Shown here piece by piece: positions 19,070 through 28,409 of a stretch of DNA of 64,000 nt. A program made the translations under genes and the position numbers. This DNA is from Thermodesulfobacterium hydrogeniphilum (lineage in GTDB: Bacteria; Desulfobacterota; Thermodesulfobacteria; Thermodesulfobacteriales; Thermodesulfobacteriaceae), in NCBI RefSeq assembly GCF_000746255.1, contig NZ_JQKW01000012.1:52124-116123 (forward strand), written 5' to 3'. Within the stretch, counting starts at the first letter, position 1; the number at the start of each line of letters is the position of its first letter. Under the pieces are notes generated by a model that was not told where the DNA came from, searched no databases, and was given only the letters and a program-made list of their open reading frames with translations.

Positions 19070-19633
19070 TTATTCCGAAGTTTCAAGACATATTTTATCT
19101 ATCCCATGAAGCTCTTTAAAATAAACAGAAACATATTCATGAAAACCAATGTTTTTTACTCTAATTCCCACATAATTGGGCTCTATTGGGAACTCTCTTC
19201 CTCCTCTATCAACCAAAACTGCAAGCTCAATCTTTTTTGGTCTTCCTATGTCTATTAAAGCATCGAGAGCTGCTCTTACAGTTCTCCCTGTGTAAATTAC
19301 ATCATCTACTAAAATAATTATTCTATCTTCTATGGAAAAAGATATCTCTGTTCTTTTAACTTCTGGATAATTAGTAATTCTGGTCCAATCATCTCTGTAA
19401 AGTGTTATATCAAGATACCCTATAGGAACTTCAACTCCTGTTTTTTCAAAAAGTAAATTTTTTAATCTATTAGCAAAAGGAGCTCCTCCTGTCTGAATTC
19501 CTATTAAAGTCACTTTCTCCAAAAAGGGATGATTTTTTAAAATCTGATCCGCTACTTTTTCTATAAGTTTTTGAATTCTTTTGGGTCCTGCTATTACTTT
19601 TTTGACTTTTTGGGGTAAAATTTGCTTATCCAT
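19070..19633 (-). CDS. pyrR: PyrR, pyr regulator / uracil phosphoribosyltransferase
   Basis: A 187-residue phosphoribosyltransferase-fold protein matching PyrR, which in Bacillus binds pyr mRNA with UMP/UTP and also makes UMP from uracil. The PRPP motif IILVDDVIYTGRTVRAALDA, the GIQTGGAPFANRL segment, GYLDITLYRDD and the VDRGGREFPI-P-NYVG region are typical. No PyrR-binding anti-antiterminator is seen in the window, and the PilZ-pyrE gene has no leader to carry one. The -10 box lies 6 bases from the ATG and no ribosome binding site is present. Confidence 0.92.
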   Translation of the reverse strand: MDKQILPQKVKKVIAGPKRIQKLIEKVADQILKNHPFLEKVTLIGIQTGGAPFANRLKNLLFEKTGVEVPIGYLDITLYRDDWTRITNYPEVKRTEISFSIEDRIIILVDDVIYTGRTVRAALDALIDIGRPKKIELAVLVDRGGREFPIEPNYVGIRVKNIGFHEYVSVYFKELHGIDKICLETSE

Positions 19634-19639
19634 ATTAGA

Positions 19640-19668
19640 ATGATAAACCTATTTATCAAAATTTGCAA
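19640..19668 (-). promoter_or_regulatory. Promoter of pyrR, predicted leaderless start
   Basis: On the minus strand TTGCAA (19663-19668), a 17-base spacer and TATCAT (19640-19645). Six bases then lead to the ATG at 19633, which has no Shine-Dalgarno sequence. The element overlaps the upstream region of the divergent thioesterase gene. Confidence 0.55.
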
Positions 19669-19680
19669 GGGGTTAAATCC

Positions 19681-20088
19681 ATGAGAAACCAGATAAACTA
19701 TAGAGTTATTTATGGTGATACAGATTGTGGTCAGGTTATGTATTATGCTAATTATTTTAGACTTTTTGAAATTGGAAGAACAGAATTAATTCGCTCTGCT
19801 GGGATTACTTATAAAGATATTGAAGAAAAATATAATATCATTTTGCCAGTGGTAGAAGCCTTTGCTAAATATAAAGCCTCTGCTAAATATGATGATCTTT
19901 TAACCATTGAAACTTTTATAAAAGAGCTAAAAACTCATAAAATTACTTTTGAATATCAAATTTTAAAAGAAGGAAGGCTTTTAGTAGAAGGATATACTGT
20001 ACATGTGCCTATTAATAGAGAAGGTAAAATAGTTAAATTTCCAGAAGAAATTTATAAGATACTTAAAACTTTAGAAAAGAAAGGATAA
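19681..20088 (+). CDS. YbgC/FadM-like acyl-CoA thioesterase
   Basis: Hot-dog-fold thioesterase of 135 residues. The catalytic YGDTDCGQVMYYANYFR segment matches the 4-hydroxybenzoyl-CoA thioesterase/YbgC signature with the active-site Asp. GRTELIRSAG and a C-terminal half with VEGYTVHVPINREGK follow. The ATG at 19681 is chosen because AAGGGG lies at the right distance. A TTG six codons upstream overlaps the pyrR promoter. It ends 4 bases before ychF. In tol-pal clusters YbgC acts on phospholipid turnover, but no tol genes are here, so the substrate is open. Confidence 0.88.
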   Translation: MRNQINYRVIYGDTDCGQVMYYANYFRLFEIGRTELIRSAGITYKDIEEKYNIILPVVEAFAKYKASAKYDDLLTIETFIKELKTHKITFEYQILKEGRLLVEGYTVHVPINREGKIVKFPEEIYKILKTLEKKG

Positions 20089-20092
20089 AGTT

Positions 20093-21205
20093 ATGAGAAT
20101 GAACATAGGGATTGTAGGATTGCCAAATGTAGGAAAATCAACTATTTTTAATGCTTTAACTCAAACTGCCAAAGCAGAGGTAGCTAATTACCCCTTTTGT
20201 ACAATTGATCCTAATGTAGGTATAGTAAATGTGCCTGATGATAGAGTTTATAAGATAGCAGAATTAGAAAGAAGCAAAAAAGTTACTCCTGCTACTATAG
20301 AATTTGTTGATATAGCAGGTTTAGTAAAAGGAGCCAGCAAAGGAGAAGGTTTGGGTAATCAGTTTCTTTCCCATATAAGACAGGTTGCAGCTATTGCTCA
20401 TGTAATCAGGTGTTTTGAAGATCCAAATATAGTTCATGTAGAGGGTTCTATTAATCCTGTGAGAGATGCAGAGATTATAGAAATAGAACTTATAATGGCT
20501 GATCTTCAAACTGTAGAAAAAAGATTAGAAAGAACATTTAAAATTGCTAAATCTGGAAATAAAGAAGCTAAAAAAGAATTGGAAACTCTTGAAAAAGCCA
20601 AAGCTATTTTAGAAAATCTTCAATCTATCAGAATAAATTTAGATAAGTTTACCAAAGATGAGGTTAAATTTTTAGAAAAAACGCTTTTCCTTTTAACTTT
20701 AAAACCTCTTATGTACATTGCTAATGTTTCAGAAGATGATCTTCCTGATGGGAAAGATAATCCTTATGTAAAAGCTTTAAAGAATAAAGCTGAGAAAGAA
20801 GGTTCTCCTGTGGTGGTTCTTTGCGGAAAAATTGAGGAAGAAATAATAGAACTTCCAAAAGAAGAGAGAAAAGAGTTTTTAGAAGCTCTGGGATTGGATG
20901 AACCAGGATTAAATAAAATGATAAAAGTGGGATATAAATTATTAGATCTTATTACCTTTTTTACAGCTGGTCCAAAAGAAGCCAGAGCCTGGACCATTAA
21001 AAAAGGAACCAAAGCTCAACAGGCTGCAGGTGAGATACATTCAGATATAGAAAAAGGTTTTATTGCAGCAGAAGTTATATCTTATAAAAAATACATAGAA
21101 ATTGGCTCTTTTCAAAAAGCAAAAGAGTTGGGAGCTGTAAGACTGGAAGGCCGAGACTATATAGTCCAAGATGGAGATATTATTTATTTTAGGTTCAATA
21201 TTTAA
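20093..21205 (+). CDS. ychF: YchF/OLA1-family P-loop ATPase
   Basis: Conserved ribosome-associated TRAFAC-class NTPase that prefers ATP. The 370 residues include the P-loop GLPNVGKSTIFNAL, the NVPDDRV signature after NYPFCTIDPNVG, the DIAGLVKGASKGEGLGNQFL switch region and a coiled-coil insert. The C-terminal TGS domain contains TFFTAGPKEARAWTI and GEIHSDIEKGFIAAEV. The usual NKxD position reads NVSEDD, as expected for the ATP-preferring YchF group. ATG at 20093 is used, and a second ATG two codons later is equally possible. Confidence 0.96.
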   Translation: MRMNIGIVGLPNVGKSTIFNALTQTAKAEVANYPFCTIDPNVGIVNVPDDRVYKIAELERSKKVTPATIEFVDIAGLVKGASKGEGLGNQFLSHIRQVAAIAHVIRCFEDPNIVHVEGSINPVRDAEIIEIELIMADLQTVEKRLERTFKIAKSGNKEAKKELETLEKAKAILENLQSIRINLDKFTKDEVKFLEKTLFLLTLKPLMYIANVSEDDLPDGKDNPYVKALKNKAEKEGSPVVVLCGKIEEEIIELPKEERKEFLEALGLDEPGLNKMIKVGYKLLDLITFFTAGPKEARAWTIKKGTKAQQAAGEIHSDIEKGFIAAEVISYKKYIEIGSFQKAKELGAVRLEGRDYIVQDGDIIYFRFNI

Positions 21206-21232
21206 ATCTTGTTAAAAACTTTTAATTTTGTA

Positions 21233-21260
21233 TTGACTTTTAATCTTTAAAATTTATTAT
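21233..21260 (+). promoter_or_regulatory. Promoter of the glycogen gene cluster
   Basis: TTGACT (21233-21238), a 16-base spacer and TATTAT (21255-21260), followed by a leader of about 60 bases and an AGAGG site before the ATG at 21326. It is the only promoter-like element seen before the four closely packed glucan genes. Confidence 0.6.
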
Positions 21261-21325
21261 ATTTATTTAGAAAGTTTAATTTTTTTGGATTGTTCAAATT
21301 TAGGCAATCTAAAGAGGTAAAAATC

Positions 21326-23272
21326 ATGTTGAAAGAACTCTTTCAACTTTTCACTCCTTATGAATGGATTCTTTCAAATAGATCAGCAGGATATGCTATG
21401 GGGAATGCATTTTTAGCAAATTCAAGAAAGTATCATGGTTTACTTATTGCAGGAAAAAATCAAGGTATAAGAATCCATCTGGTAAGTACTGTAGAAGAAA
21501 AATGTACCTTTCTCTCAGGTTTGGAATATTTTCTTGATACTAATTTTTATAGAGATACCACCTATCCTGAAGGTTATAAATTAATTAAAGAATTTTTTTA
21601 TGGACCATATCCTCGTTTTTTCTTTGCTTGTCCTGTAACAAAAGATTTTTTTTTAGAAAAATTTATTCAGATGGATGAAAACAAAAATATAAGTTTGATA
21701 GGTTATAAAAATATCAGTTCCTACCCCTTTAGACTTGAGTTAAAGCCCAAATTTACTTTTAGAAACCATCATAATGTTCAATTTGAAAAAGACTGGAAAA
21801 GTTTACCTGTTGAAATAGATTTTTTTGAAAATGGAATATTTCTTTCCAAAGAGGATACCGGTCTTTTTCTTTATTTTTCAAAAGGGAATATAACTAAAGA
21901 AGAACTTTTTTATTACCAGGTATATTATCCCTTAGAAGATATGAGAGGTTATGAACCCTGGGAAGATCTTTATGCCCCTTTTAAAATTAAAGTTGATCTT
22001 TCTCCAGGAGAAATTTTTTATTTGATTTTTAGTGATACTTCTATTAAAGATTTTGAAAATCAAGTAAAAAAAATTAAAAATAGATACAAAAAATATCCTC
22101 AGCTTGATTTAAAAGAAAAAAAAGCTTTTACTTACAATGAATATCTTGAAATTTTAGAACTAATATTAGAAGAATTTATAATAAAGGATGATGTTATAGC
22201 GGGATTTCCATGGTTTTATAGCTGGGGAAGAGACACTTTTATAGGACTTCCTGCTTTGTTTTATTTAAAAAATGGTTTTGAAATTTGTTGTAAAATTTTC
22301 AAAAATTATAAAAAACGCATGAAAAACGGATTAATTCCAAATGTAGTGGGAAGTACTTCTGGAACTAATTATCATTCTGTAGACGGTTCCCTATGGTTTG
22401 GTTTAAGAATTTTTCAATTTTTAGAATTTTTCAAAGATAAAATTATAGAAGAACAAAAAAAGGATTTGCTCTCTGTTATAGAGGATATTATTTCTAATTA
22501 TTTAGAAAATCCCTCTCTACCTTTTAGAGTTGATCCAGAAGATGGATTTATAGATATACCTGATAATATTAATCTATCTTTAACCTGGATGGATGCTATG
22601 GTAAACGGAGTGCCGGTTACTCCTCGTTATGGTAAACCAATAGAAATTTCTGCCCTCTGGTATAACCTTTTGAAATATACTTCCAAATATTTAGAAAACG
22701 ATTTTCTTAGAGAATATAAAATAAAAAGTTTACTTGCTAAATTAAAAAAAGGATTTAGTAGATATTTTAATGGAGAATTATGGGCTGATCGTCTTTATAA
22801 AAATGAGCCTGTTTTTGAAATAAGACCCAATTATATAATTGCTCTTTCTTTACCTTTTGATATTTGTGATAGAAATGCTATGCTAAAAGGTGTAGAACTT
22901 GCTAAAAATGAACTTTTAACCTCCTATGGTTTAAGGTCTCTTTCTCCAAGACATCCCAATTTTAGGAAGAAATATTTTGGAAGCCAAGAAATGAGGGATT
23001 TAGCTTATCATAATGGAACAGTATGGGTTTGGCTTATTTATCCCTATGCAGAGGTCCTTAAAAAGATACATAAAAGAAAAACCAAGGTATTAAAAGATGA
23101 ACTCACCCAGCTTGTAAAGCCTTTTAGAGAAAGAATTATGACTGGAAAGATGGCAAGCATTCCTGAACTTTACGATGGAGATAATCCCTTTTATCCTAAA
23201 GGAACTCATGCTCAGTTTTGGTCAGCTTCTGCGGTATTTCTTATAGAAAAGTTTTTGCAAAAATTAAAATAA
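21326..23272 (+). CDS. Glycogen debranching enzyme (amylo-alpha-1,6-glucosidase type)
   Basis: Two-domain protein of 648 residues resembling bacterial and archaeal GDE proteins that trim alpha-1,6 branches. The N-terminal domain (about 1-260) starts with the family pattern EWILSNRSAGYAMGNAFLAN and KYHGLLIAG. The C-terminal (alpha/alpha)6 domain has AGFPWFYSWGRDTFIGLPAL, SVDGSLWF, LTWMDAMVNGVPVTPRYGK and YHNGTVWVWL. The ATG at 21326 is preferred over a TTG at 21290 because GAGG is correctly placed. It is the first gene of a glucan module and is followed by a glycogen-synthase-like gene after 27 bases. Confidence 0.9.
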   Translation: MLKELFQLFTPYEWILSNRSAGYAMGNAFLANSRKYHGLLIAGKNQGIRIHLVSTVEEKCTFLSGLEYFLDTNFYRDTTYPEGYKLIKEFFYGPYPRFFFACPVTKDFFLEKFIQMDENKNISLIGYKNISSYPFRLELKPKFTFRNHHNVQFEKDWKSLPVEIDFFENGIFLSKEDTGLFLYFSKGNITKEELFYYQVYYPLEDMRGYEPWEDLYAPFKIKVDLSPGEIFYLIFSDTSIKDFENQVKKIKNRYKKYPQLDLKEKKAFTYNEYLEILELILEEFIIKDDVIAGFPWFYSWGRDTFIGLPALFYLKNGFEICCKIFKNYKKRMKNGLIPNVVGSTSGTNYHSVDGSLWFGLRIFQFLEFFKDKIIEEQKKDLLSVIEDIISNYLENPSLPFRVDPEDGFIDIPDNINLSLTWMDAMVNGVPVTPRYGKPIEISALWYNLLKYTSKYLENDFLREYKIKSLLAKLKKGFSRYFNGELWADRLYKNEPVFEIRPNYIIALSLPFDICDRNAMLKGVELAKNELLTSYGLRSLSPRHPNFRKKYFGSQEMRDLAYHNGTVWVWLIYPYAEVLKKIHKRKTKVLKDELTQLVKPFRERIMTGKMASIPELYDGDNPFYPKGTHAQFWSASAVFLIEKFLQKLK

Positions 23273-23299
23273 AAAGTTTTTAAAAAAGGAGTTTTAAAT

Positions 23300-24592
23300 A
23301 TGAGAGTACTAATGCTTACTTGGGAATATCCACCTTTTATTGTAGGTGGCCTTGGAATAGCTTGTTATGGTTTATTTAAAGCTTTAGCAGAAAAAGGAGT
23401 GAAAATTTATATGATAATGCCTACCAAAGAGAAAGTTTTTTTTGAAATCTCTTCTCCTTGGGAGGCAGACTATCCTGTTGCTAAAAAATGGGATAAAAAA
23501 CAGATTAAACCTGTGCCTTTAAAGTTTTATCAATTTCATTATTTAGTTTCTGAAGGAGCTTATGCTACTCTTGTTACAAAACATTTAGAAAAAATTCAAG
23601 AATTTCCAGTTTTTACACATAAGAAAGTTAAAAAAATACCTGATGAAATTTTAAAAAGACTGGATTTTATAATGAACCAAGGGAATGATTTATTAGCTAA
23701 GGTGAAATTTTATACTAAGCATGTATTAGAGGTTAGCCAAAATCTGGATTTTGATTTAATTCATACTCATGACTGGCTTACTTATCCTGCTGGTTTGATT
23801 TTAAAAGATTTAACAAGTCGTCCCTTAATAAGTCATATTCATGCAACTGAATTTGATAGAGCAATAGGTTATGGACATCCCATTATACATGAAATAGAAT
23901 ATTTAGGCTTAAATTATGCAGATAAAGTAATAACTGTATCAAATTATACTGCTGAGGTTATAAAGAAACATTATAAAGTTCCTTCAGAAAAGATTAAAGT
24001 TATTTATAACGCTTTTACTACTTTTACAGAAATACCTAAGAAATATAAAAAATTCAAAGAACCTGTAGTTTTGTTTTTAGGAAGACTTACTCCTCAAAAA
24101 GGACCTAAACTATTTTTAGAGATAGCTAAAAGAATTATTCAACAATATGGAAAAAAGGTAAGATTTTTAATAGCTGGTGCTGGAGATATGGAAAGAGAAC
24201 TTATGCTTGAAGCTGCCAGCTTTGGTATCGGAACACAAATTATGTTTACAGGTTTTTTAACAAGGAAAGAAGTAGAAGAGGCTTTAAGTATAAGTGATAT
24301 TGTAGTAATGCCTTCTGTTTCTGAGCCTTTTGGTATTGTAGCTTTAGAGGCTATGTATTTTGGTTGTGCTCTTATTATATCTAAACAATCTGGTGTTTCT
24401 GAAATTATTAAAAATGCGTATAAAGTTGATTTTTGGGATATAGATAAAATGGTAAATTATGTGGTGGATTTATTAGAAAATCCTGATAAACTTAAAGAAA
24501 TGCAATTTAAAGCTGAAGAAGAAGTTAAAACTATTAAGTGGTCTGATAGAGCAGAGGATATTGTTAAAGTATATCAGGAATTAATTAGTTAA
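23300..24592 (+). CDS. Glycosyltransferase family 4/5, glycogen-synthase-like
   Basis: GT-B fold glycosyltransferase of 430 residues. The N-terminal LTWEYPPFIVGGLGIA is the KxGGL-type loop of glycogen synthases. FDLIHTHDWLTYPAG, the IYNAF and FLGRLTPQKGP segments, IAGAGDMERELM and the donor-site loop MPSVSEPFGIVALEAM are typical of GT4 and GT5. It lies between debranching and GH57 genes, so alpha-1,4-glucan elongation from a nucleotide-sugar is the likely role. Similar proteins are annotated as glycogen synthase in other thermophiles. ADP- versus UDP-glucose use is unknown, and no glgC is present. Confidence 0.8.
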   Translation: MRVLMLTWEYPPFIVGGLGIACYGLFKALAEKGVKIYMIMPTKEKVFFEISSPWEADYPVAKKWDKKQIKPVPLKFYQFHYLVSEGAYATLVTKHLEKIQEFPVFTHKKVKKIPDEILKRLDFIMNQGNDLLAKVKFYTKHVLEVSQNLDFDLIHTHDWLTYPAGLILKDLTSRPLISHIHATEFDRAIGYGHPIIHEIEYLGLNYADKVITVSNYTAEVIKKHYKVPSEKIKVIYNAFTTFTEIPKKYKKFKEPVVLFLGRLTPQKGPKLFLEIAKRIIQQYGKKVRFLIAGAGDMERELMLEAASFGIGTQIMFTGFLTRKEVEEALSISDIVVMPSVSEPFGIVALEAMYFGCALIISKQSGVSEIIKNAYKVDFWDIDKMVNYVVDLLENPDKLKEMQFKAEEEVKTIKWSDRAEDIVKVYQELIS

Positions 24593-24594
24593 AC

Positions 24595-25797
24595 ATGCTT
24601 TATATAATATTTTATTTTCAAGTTCATCAACCCTTTCGGATCAATAAATATAAAGTTTTTGATATTAATGAATCAGTAGCCTATTTTGATGAAGAATTAA
24701 ATAGATTTGTTTTCAATAAAGTTTCTGAAAAATGTTATCTTCCGGCAAATGCTTTATTTAAAGAACTAATAGAAACTTTTGAAGGGCAGTTTAAGATTTC
24801 CTATAGTATTACAGGAACATTTATAGAGCAAGCCAAAGCCTATCGTCCTGATGTATATGATTCTTTTTTAGATCTTGTTAAAACAGGTGGAGTGGAATTG
24901 CTTAATGAAACTTATTATCATTCCCTGGCTTCTATTTTTGATCTGGAAGAATTTATAGAACAGGTAGAAGAGCATGCTGAACTTATAAAAAAAGAGTTTG
25001 GTTTTATACCTACAGTATTTAGAAATACAGAATTGATTTATTTTGATAAGCTTTCAGATCTTCTTTTATCAAATTTTCCGCAAATTGATACTATTTTAAT
25101 TGAGGGTGCTGATAAAATTCTAAGAGGAGATTCTCCCTTGTATGCCCGAATCTCTTATAACCATGGTCATCTTCTTCTTTTAAAGCATTACAAACTTTCA
25201 GATGATATTGCTTTCAGATTTAGTGATAGAAATTGGGAAGAATATCCTTTAACTGCTGAAAGGTATGTTTCTTGGATAAAAGATCTCACTTTAATGGAGA
25301 AAGAGGGAAGAAATCTTTATTTAAATCTATTTATGGATTATGAAACTTTCGGAGAACATCAGTGGAAGGAAAGTGGAATTTTTGATTTTATAAAGCGTGT
25401 AATAGAATTACTTTTAAAAGAAAAAAATATCAAATTTTTATGGCCCTCAGAAGTTAAAAGTACTTTAAATTATAAACCCAAAACTTTATCTGTTCCTAAT
25501 CCCACATCTTGGGCTGATACAGAACGGGATTTGTCAGCTTGGCTTTCCAATCCTTTACAATGGAATGCTATGAAAACCTGTTATGAGCTACTTAAAAAAG
25601 CCAAAGAAAAGGGAAGAAAAGATTTAATTACATTACTCAAAAAACTTACTACTTCAGATCATTTTTATTACATGTGTATTAAATATTTTCAGGATGGAGA
25701 TGTACATAAATATTTTTCTCCTTATGATTCTCCTGAAGAAGTTTATAGATACTATATAGCTATTTTAACAGATATAGAAGAAAGACTGGAGGAGTGA
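24595..25797 (+). CDS. GH57-family glycoside hydrolase (alpha-amylase-like)
   Basis: A 400-residue GH57 enzyme acting on alpha-glucans. Motif 1 is FQVHQPFR (9-15 region), motif 2 ELLNETYYHSL, motif 3 VFRNTELIY with the likely nucleophile Glu146, and motif 4 MDYETFGEHQW with the likely acid/base Asp248, so the catalytic pair is intact. It is shorter than characterised GH57 branching enzymes and 4-alpha-glucanotransferases as remembered, and closer to the short GH57 amylases found beside glycogen synthases. It starts 2 bases after the synthase gene, implying co-translation. Confidence 0.85.
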   Translation: MLYIIFYFQVHQPFRINKYKVFDINESVAYFDEELNRFVFNKVSEKCYLPANALFKELIETFEGQFKISYSITGTFIEQAKAYRPDVYDSFLDLVKTGGVELLNETYYHSLASIFDLEEFIEQVEEHAELIKKEFGFIPTVFRNTELIYFDKLSDLLLSNFPQIDTILIEGADKILRGDSPLYARISYNHGHLLLLKHYKLSDDIAFRFSDRNWEEYPLTAERYVSWIKDLTLMEKEGRNLYLNLFMDYETFGEHQWKESGIFDFIKRVIELLLKEKNIKFLWPSEVKSTLNYKPKTLSVPNPTSWADTERDLSAWLSNPLQWNAMKTCYELLKKAKEKGRKDLITLLKKLTTSDHFYYMCIKYFQDGDVHKYFSPYDSPEEVYRYYIAILTDIEERLEE

Positions 25798-25800
25798 GTT

Positions 25801-28359
25801 ATGAAATTTAAAAAATTTTTTGTTTACCCTAAGATACCACAAAATCTTCAAAAGCTTTTGTATATTTCTAATAATTTATGGTTTAGTTGGAACTACGAAG
25901 CACTATCTTTATTTTACAAAATAGATCATGAAGCTTTTAGAAGGGTAAAATACAATACCAGAAAATTTTTAAATCTTCTTCCTAAGGTTACTATAGAGCA
26001 ATTAGCAAATGATGAAAAATTTTTAATGGATTTAGAAGACCTTTGGGAAAGTTTTGAAGAATATAAAAAATATAAACATCCTATAATAGAAGAAGCTGGG
26101 ATTAAAGAAGATGATGTAATAGCTTACTTTTGCACAGAATTCGGATTTCATCCATCTCTTCCTATTTATGCAGGAGGGTTAGGAATTTTAGCAGGTGATA
26201 TGATTATTGGAGCTTCAGATCTTGGTTTACCCCTGATTGGGATAGGGTTATTATATAAACACGGTTATTTGCGTCAAAAAATTGACTACTCTATAAAAAC
26301 TCAGGTTGAAGAATCTGATGAAATAGATGTATTTTTAAATCTTCTTCAAGAGATTAAAGATGAAAATAATAAACCTCTCATTATAACTCTTAATATATTA
26401 GATGAACCCATAAAAATAAAAATATGGGCTTTAGAAGTAGGAAGAACTAAATGTTATTTATTAGATACTGATCTTCCAGAAAATCCACCTAAATTTAGAG
26501 ACATCTTACGTTTTCTTTATCCTGGAGATATAGAAAAGAGAATACTCCAAGAAATTATTTTAGGTATGGGAGGTTATTATGCTTTAAAAGCTCTTGGAAT
26601 AAAACCCAAGATTTATCATTTAAATGAAGGTCATTCTGCATTTGTAATCTGGGCTCGTTTAAAAGATTTGATAAAAGAAGAAGGTTTATCCTTAGAAGAA
26701 GCTAAAATGATAATTAAAGAAACCACAGTTTTTACTACCCATACTCCTGTAATTTCTGGAAATGAACATTTTCCTACTGATTTGGTAAAAAAATATTTTT
26801 GCGCAGAATTAGAAGAACTTTTTGATTTAGATCTTAGAAAAAATATTTTTGATGAAGGACTTATACCCAAGGAAACAGATATATTTTGGCTTCCTGCTTT
26901 AGCTATAAGAAATTCTGCTTATGTAAATGCTGTTTCTAAGCTTCATCAAACTACTACTAAAAAAATGTGGGCTCCTATTTTTGAAAAATTGGTTTTAGAA
27001 GAAATTCCCATTGATTATGTTACCAATGGAGTTCATTGGAGATGGTTAAGTGAGCCTTTTTATTTTCTTTTAAAAAAATACTTAGGCTCCCATTTCATTT
27101 ATATGACCCCGGAAGATCCCCGTTGGGAGGATATTTTTAAAATACCTGATGAGGAAATCTGGGATGCCCATAAAAGGAACAAATATAAACTTGTTACTTT
27201 TCTCAAAAAATATATGGAAGAGGAGTTTTTAAAAATCGGAGTCTCTCTTGATAAAATGAAGTCTTTAAAGGCTCCCAAAGCTCATAATTTAATTATAACC
27301 TGCGCCAGGCGTATTACAGGATATAAAAGGAATACTCTTATTCTCTATAATAAAGAAAAAATTGCGGAAATTTTAAGAAATACTGATACAGTCTTGCTTT
27401 TTGCTGGTAAAGCCCATCCTAAGGATTTGGAAGGAAAAAAAATAATTCAAGAAATTTTAGAATTTAGAGAGCAGTATAAACTATATGATAAAGTTTTATT
27501 TCTTGAGAATTATGATCTTCATTTAGCCAGATATTTACTTTGGGGTTCAGATGTTTGGCTAAATACTCCTTTTAGACCTATGGAAGCTTCTGGAACTTCA
27601 GGTATGAAAGCTTGTATGAATGGTGTTTTACATCTTAGTGTTTTGGACGGTTGGTGGCCAGAAGGATATAATGGAACTAATGGATGGGCTATTTATCCTA
27701 AGGAAGGACTACCCCCTTATAATATTTATGAAGTTAACCAAATTTATACACTTTTAGAAAATGAAATCCAACCTTTATTTTATGAAAGAGATGAAGAGGA
27801 TATCCCAAGAGGCTGGGTAAAAATGATGAAACAAGCCATTTATACAGCCTGTAGATTTTTTTCCATGAATAGAGTCCTTATAGAATACTTACAGAAATTT
27901 TATCTTCCATCTCTAAATAATTCTAAATTACTTACAGAAAATAATTACGCTCTGCTTCATAAAATAACTGAAGAAGCTAAAAACATTTTAGAAAAATGGG
28001 AAGAAATTGAAATTTATGGTGTTTATGACAATTTAGTTTCTGCAGAAGTTTATGAAGAAGAGAATTTAGAAATAACTTTAGAAGCTAATTTAGCTGGTTT
28101 ATCTCCTGATCTTGTAGAAGCTCAGGTGGTATTTTTAGATGAAATTTATTGCGTGGTTGCTCTTGGAATAGAAGAAGAGGTTCAAACTCATGTTAAGGTT
28201 TTTCCTCTTGAATTTAAAGAGTTTAAAGACAATAAGGCTATATTTAGCGGAAAATTCCCTCTTTATGGTTCGGGTTTAAAGCAATATAGTGTAAGATTAG
28301 TGCCCAAAAATCATTTTATTAGAAAAGCTTATCCTGATTTAATAAAGTGGAAAAATTAA
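25801..28359 (+). CDS. glgP: Alpha-glucan (glycogen/maltodextrin) phosphorylase, GT35
   Basis: Pyridoxal-phosphate enzyme releasing glucose-1-phosphate from alpha-glucan ends. The 852 residues follow the thermophile-type phosphorylase with an N-terminal DUF3417-like region (NNLWFSWNYEALSLFYKID). Signatures: FGFHPSLPIYAGGLGILAGD, LNEGHSAFVIWARL, VTNGVHWRWL, CARRITGYKRN and the cofactor lysine loop EASGTSGMKACMNGVL (Lys603). The C-terminus (about 740-852) is a beta-rich domain of this long form. A GGAGGAG site precedes the ATG 3 bases after the GH57 gene. With debranching enzyme it mobilises stored glucan. Confidence 0.95.
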   Translation: MKFKKFFVYPKIPQNLQKLLYISNNLWFSWNYEALSLFYKIDHEAFRRVKYNTRKFLNLLPKVTIEQLANDEKFLMDLEDLWESFEEYKKYKHPIIEEAGIKEDDVIAYFCTEFGFHPSLPIYAGGLGILAGDMIIGASDLGLPLIGIGLLYKHGYLRQKIDYSIKTQVEESDEIDVFLNLLQEIKDENNKPLIITLNILDEPIKIKIWALEVGRTKCYLLDTDLPENPPKFRDILRFLYPGDIEKRILQEIILGMGGYYALKALGIKPKIYHLNEGHSAFVIWARLKDLIKEEGLSLEEAKMIIKETTVFTTHTPVISGNEHFPTDLVKKYFCAELEELFDLDLRKNIFDEGLIPKETDIFWLPALAIRNSAYVNAVSKLHQTTTKKMWAPIFEKLVLEEIPIDYVTNGVHWRWLSEPFYFLLKKYLGSHFIYMTPEDPRWEDIFKIPDEEIWDAHKRNKYKLVTFLKKYMEEEFLKIGVSLDKMKSLKAPKAHNLIITCARRITGYKRNTLILYNKEKIAEILRNTDTVLLFAGKAHPKDLEGKKIIQEILEFREQYKLYDKVLFLENYDLHLARYLLWGSDVWLNTPFRPMEASGTSGMKACMNGVLHLSVLDGWWPEGYNGTNGWAIYPKEGLPPYNIYEVNQIYTLLENEIQPLFYERDEEDIPRGWVKMMKQAIYTACRFFSMNRVLIEYLQKFYLPSLNNSKLLTENNYALLHKITEEAKNILEKWEEIEIYGVYDNLVSAEVYEEENLEITLEANLAGLSPDLVEAQVVFLDEIYCVVALGIEEEVQTHVKVFPLEFKEFKDNKAIFSGKFPLYGSGLKQYSVRLVPKNHFIRKAYPDLIKWKN

Positions 28360-28409
28360 AATCCTGTCTTATATTTTAAGATGTAAGATTTTATTAAAGG
28401 AGTCAAACT

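Noticed and set aside
19663..19680. TTG start six codons upstream of the ybgC-like ATG
   Set aside because: It overlaps the pyrR -35 box and the ribosome binding site lies downstream of it, correctly placed for the ATG at 19681.
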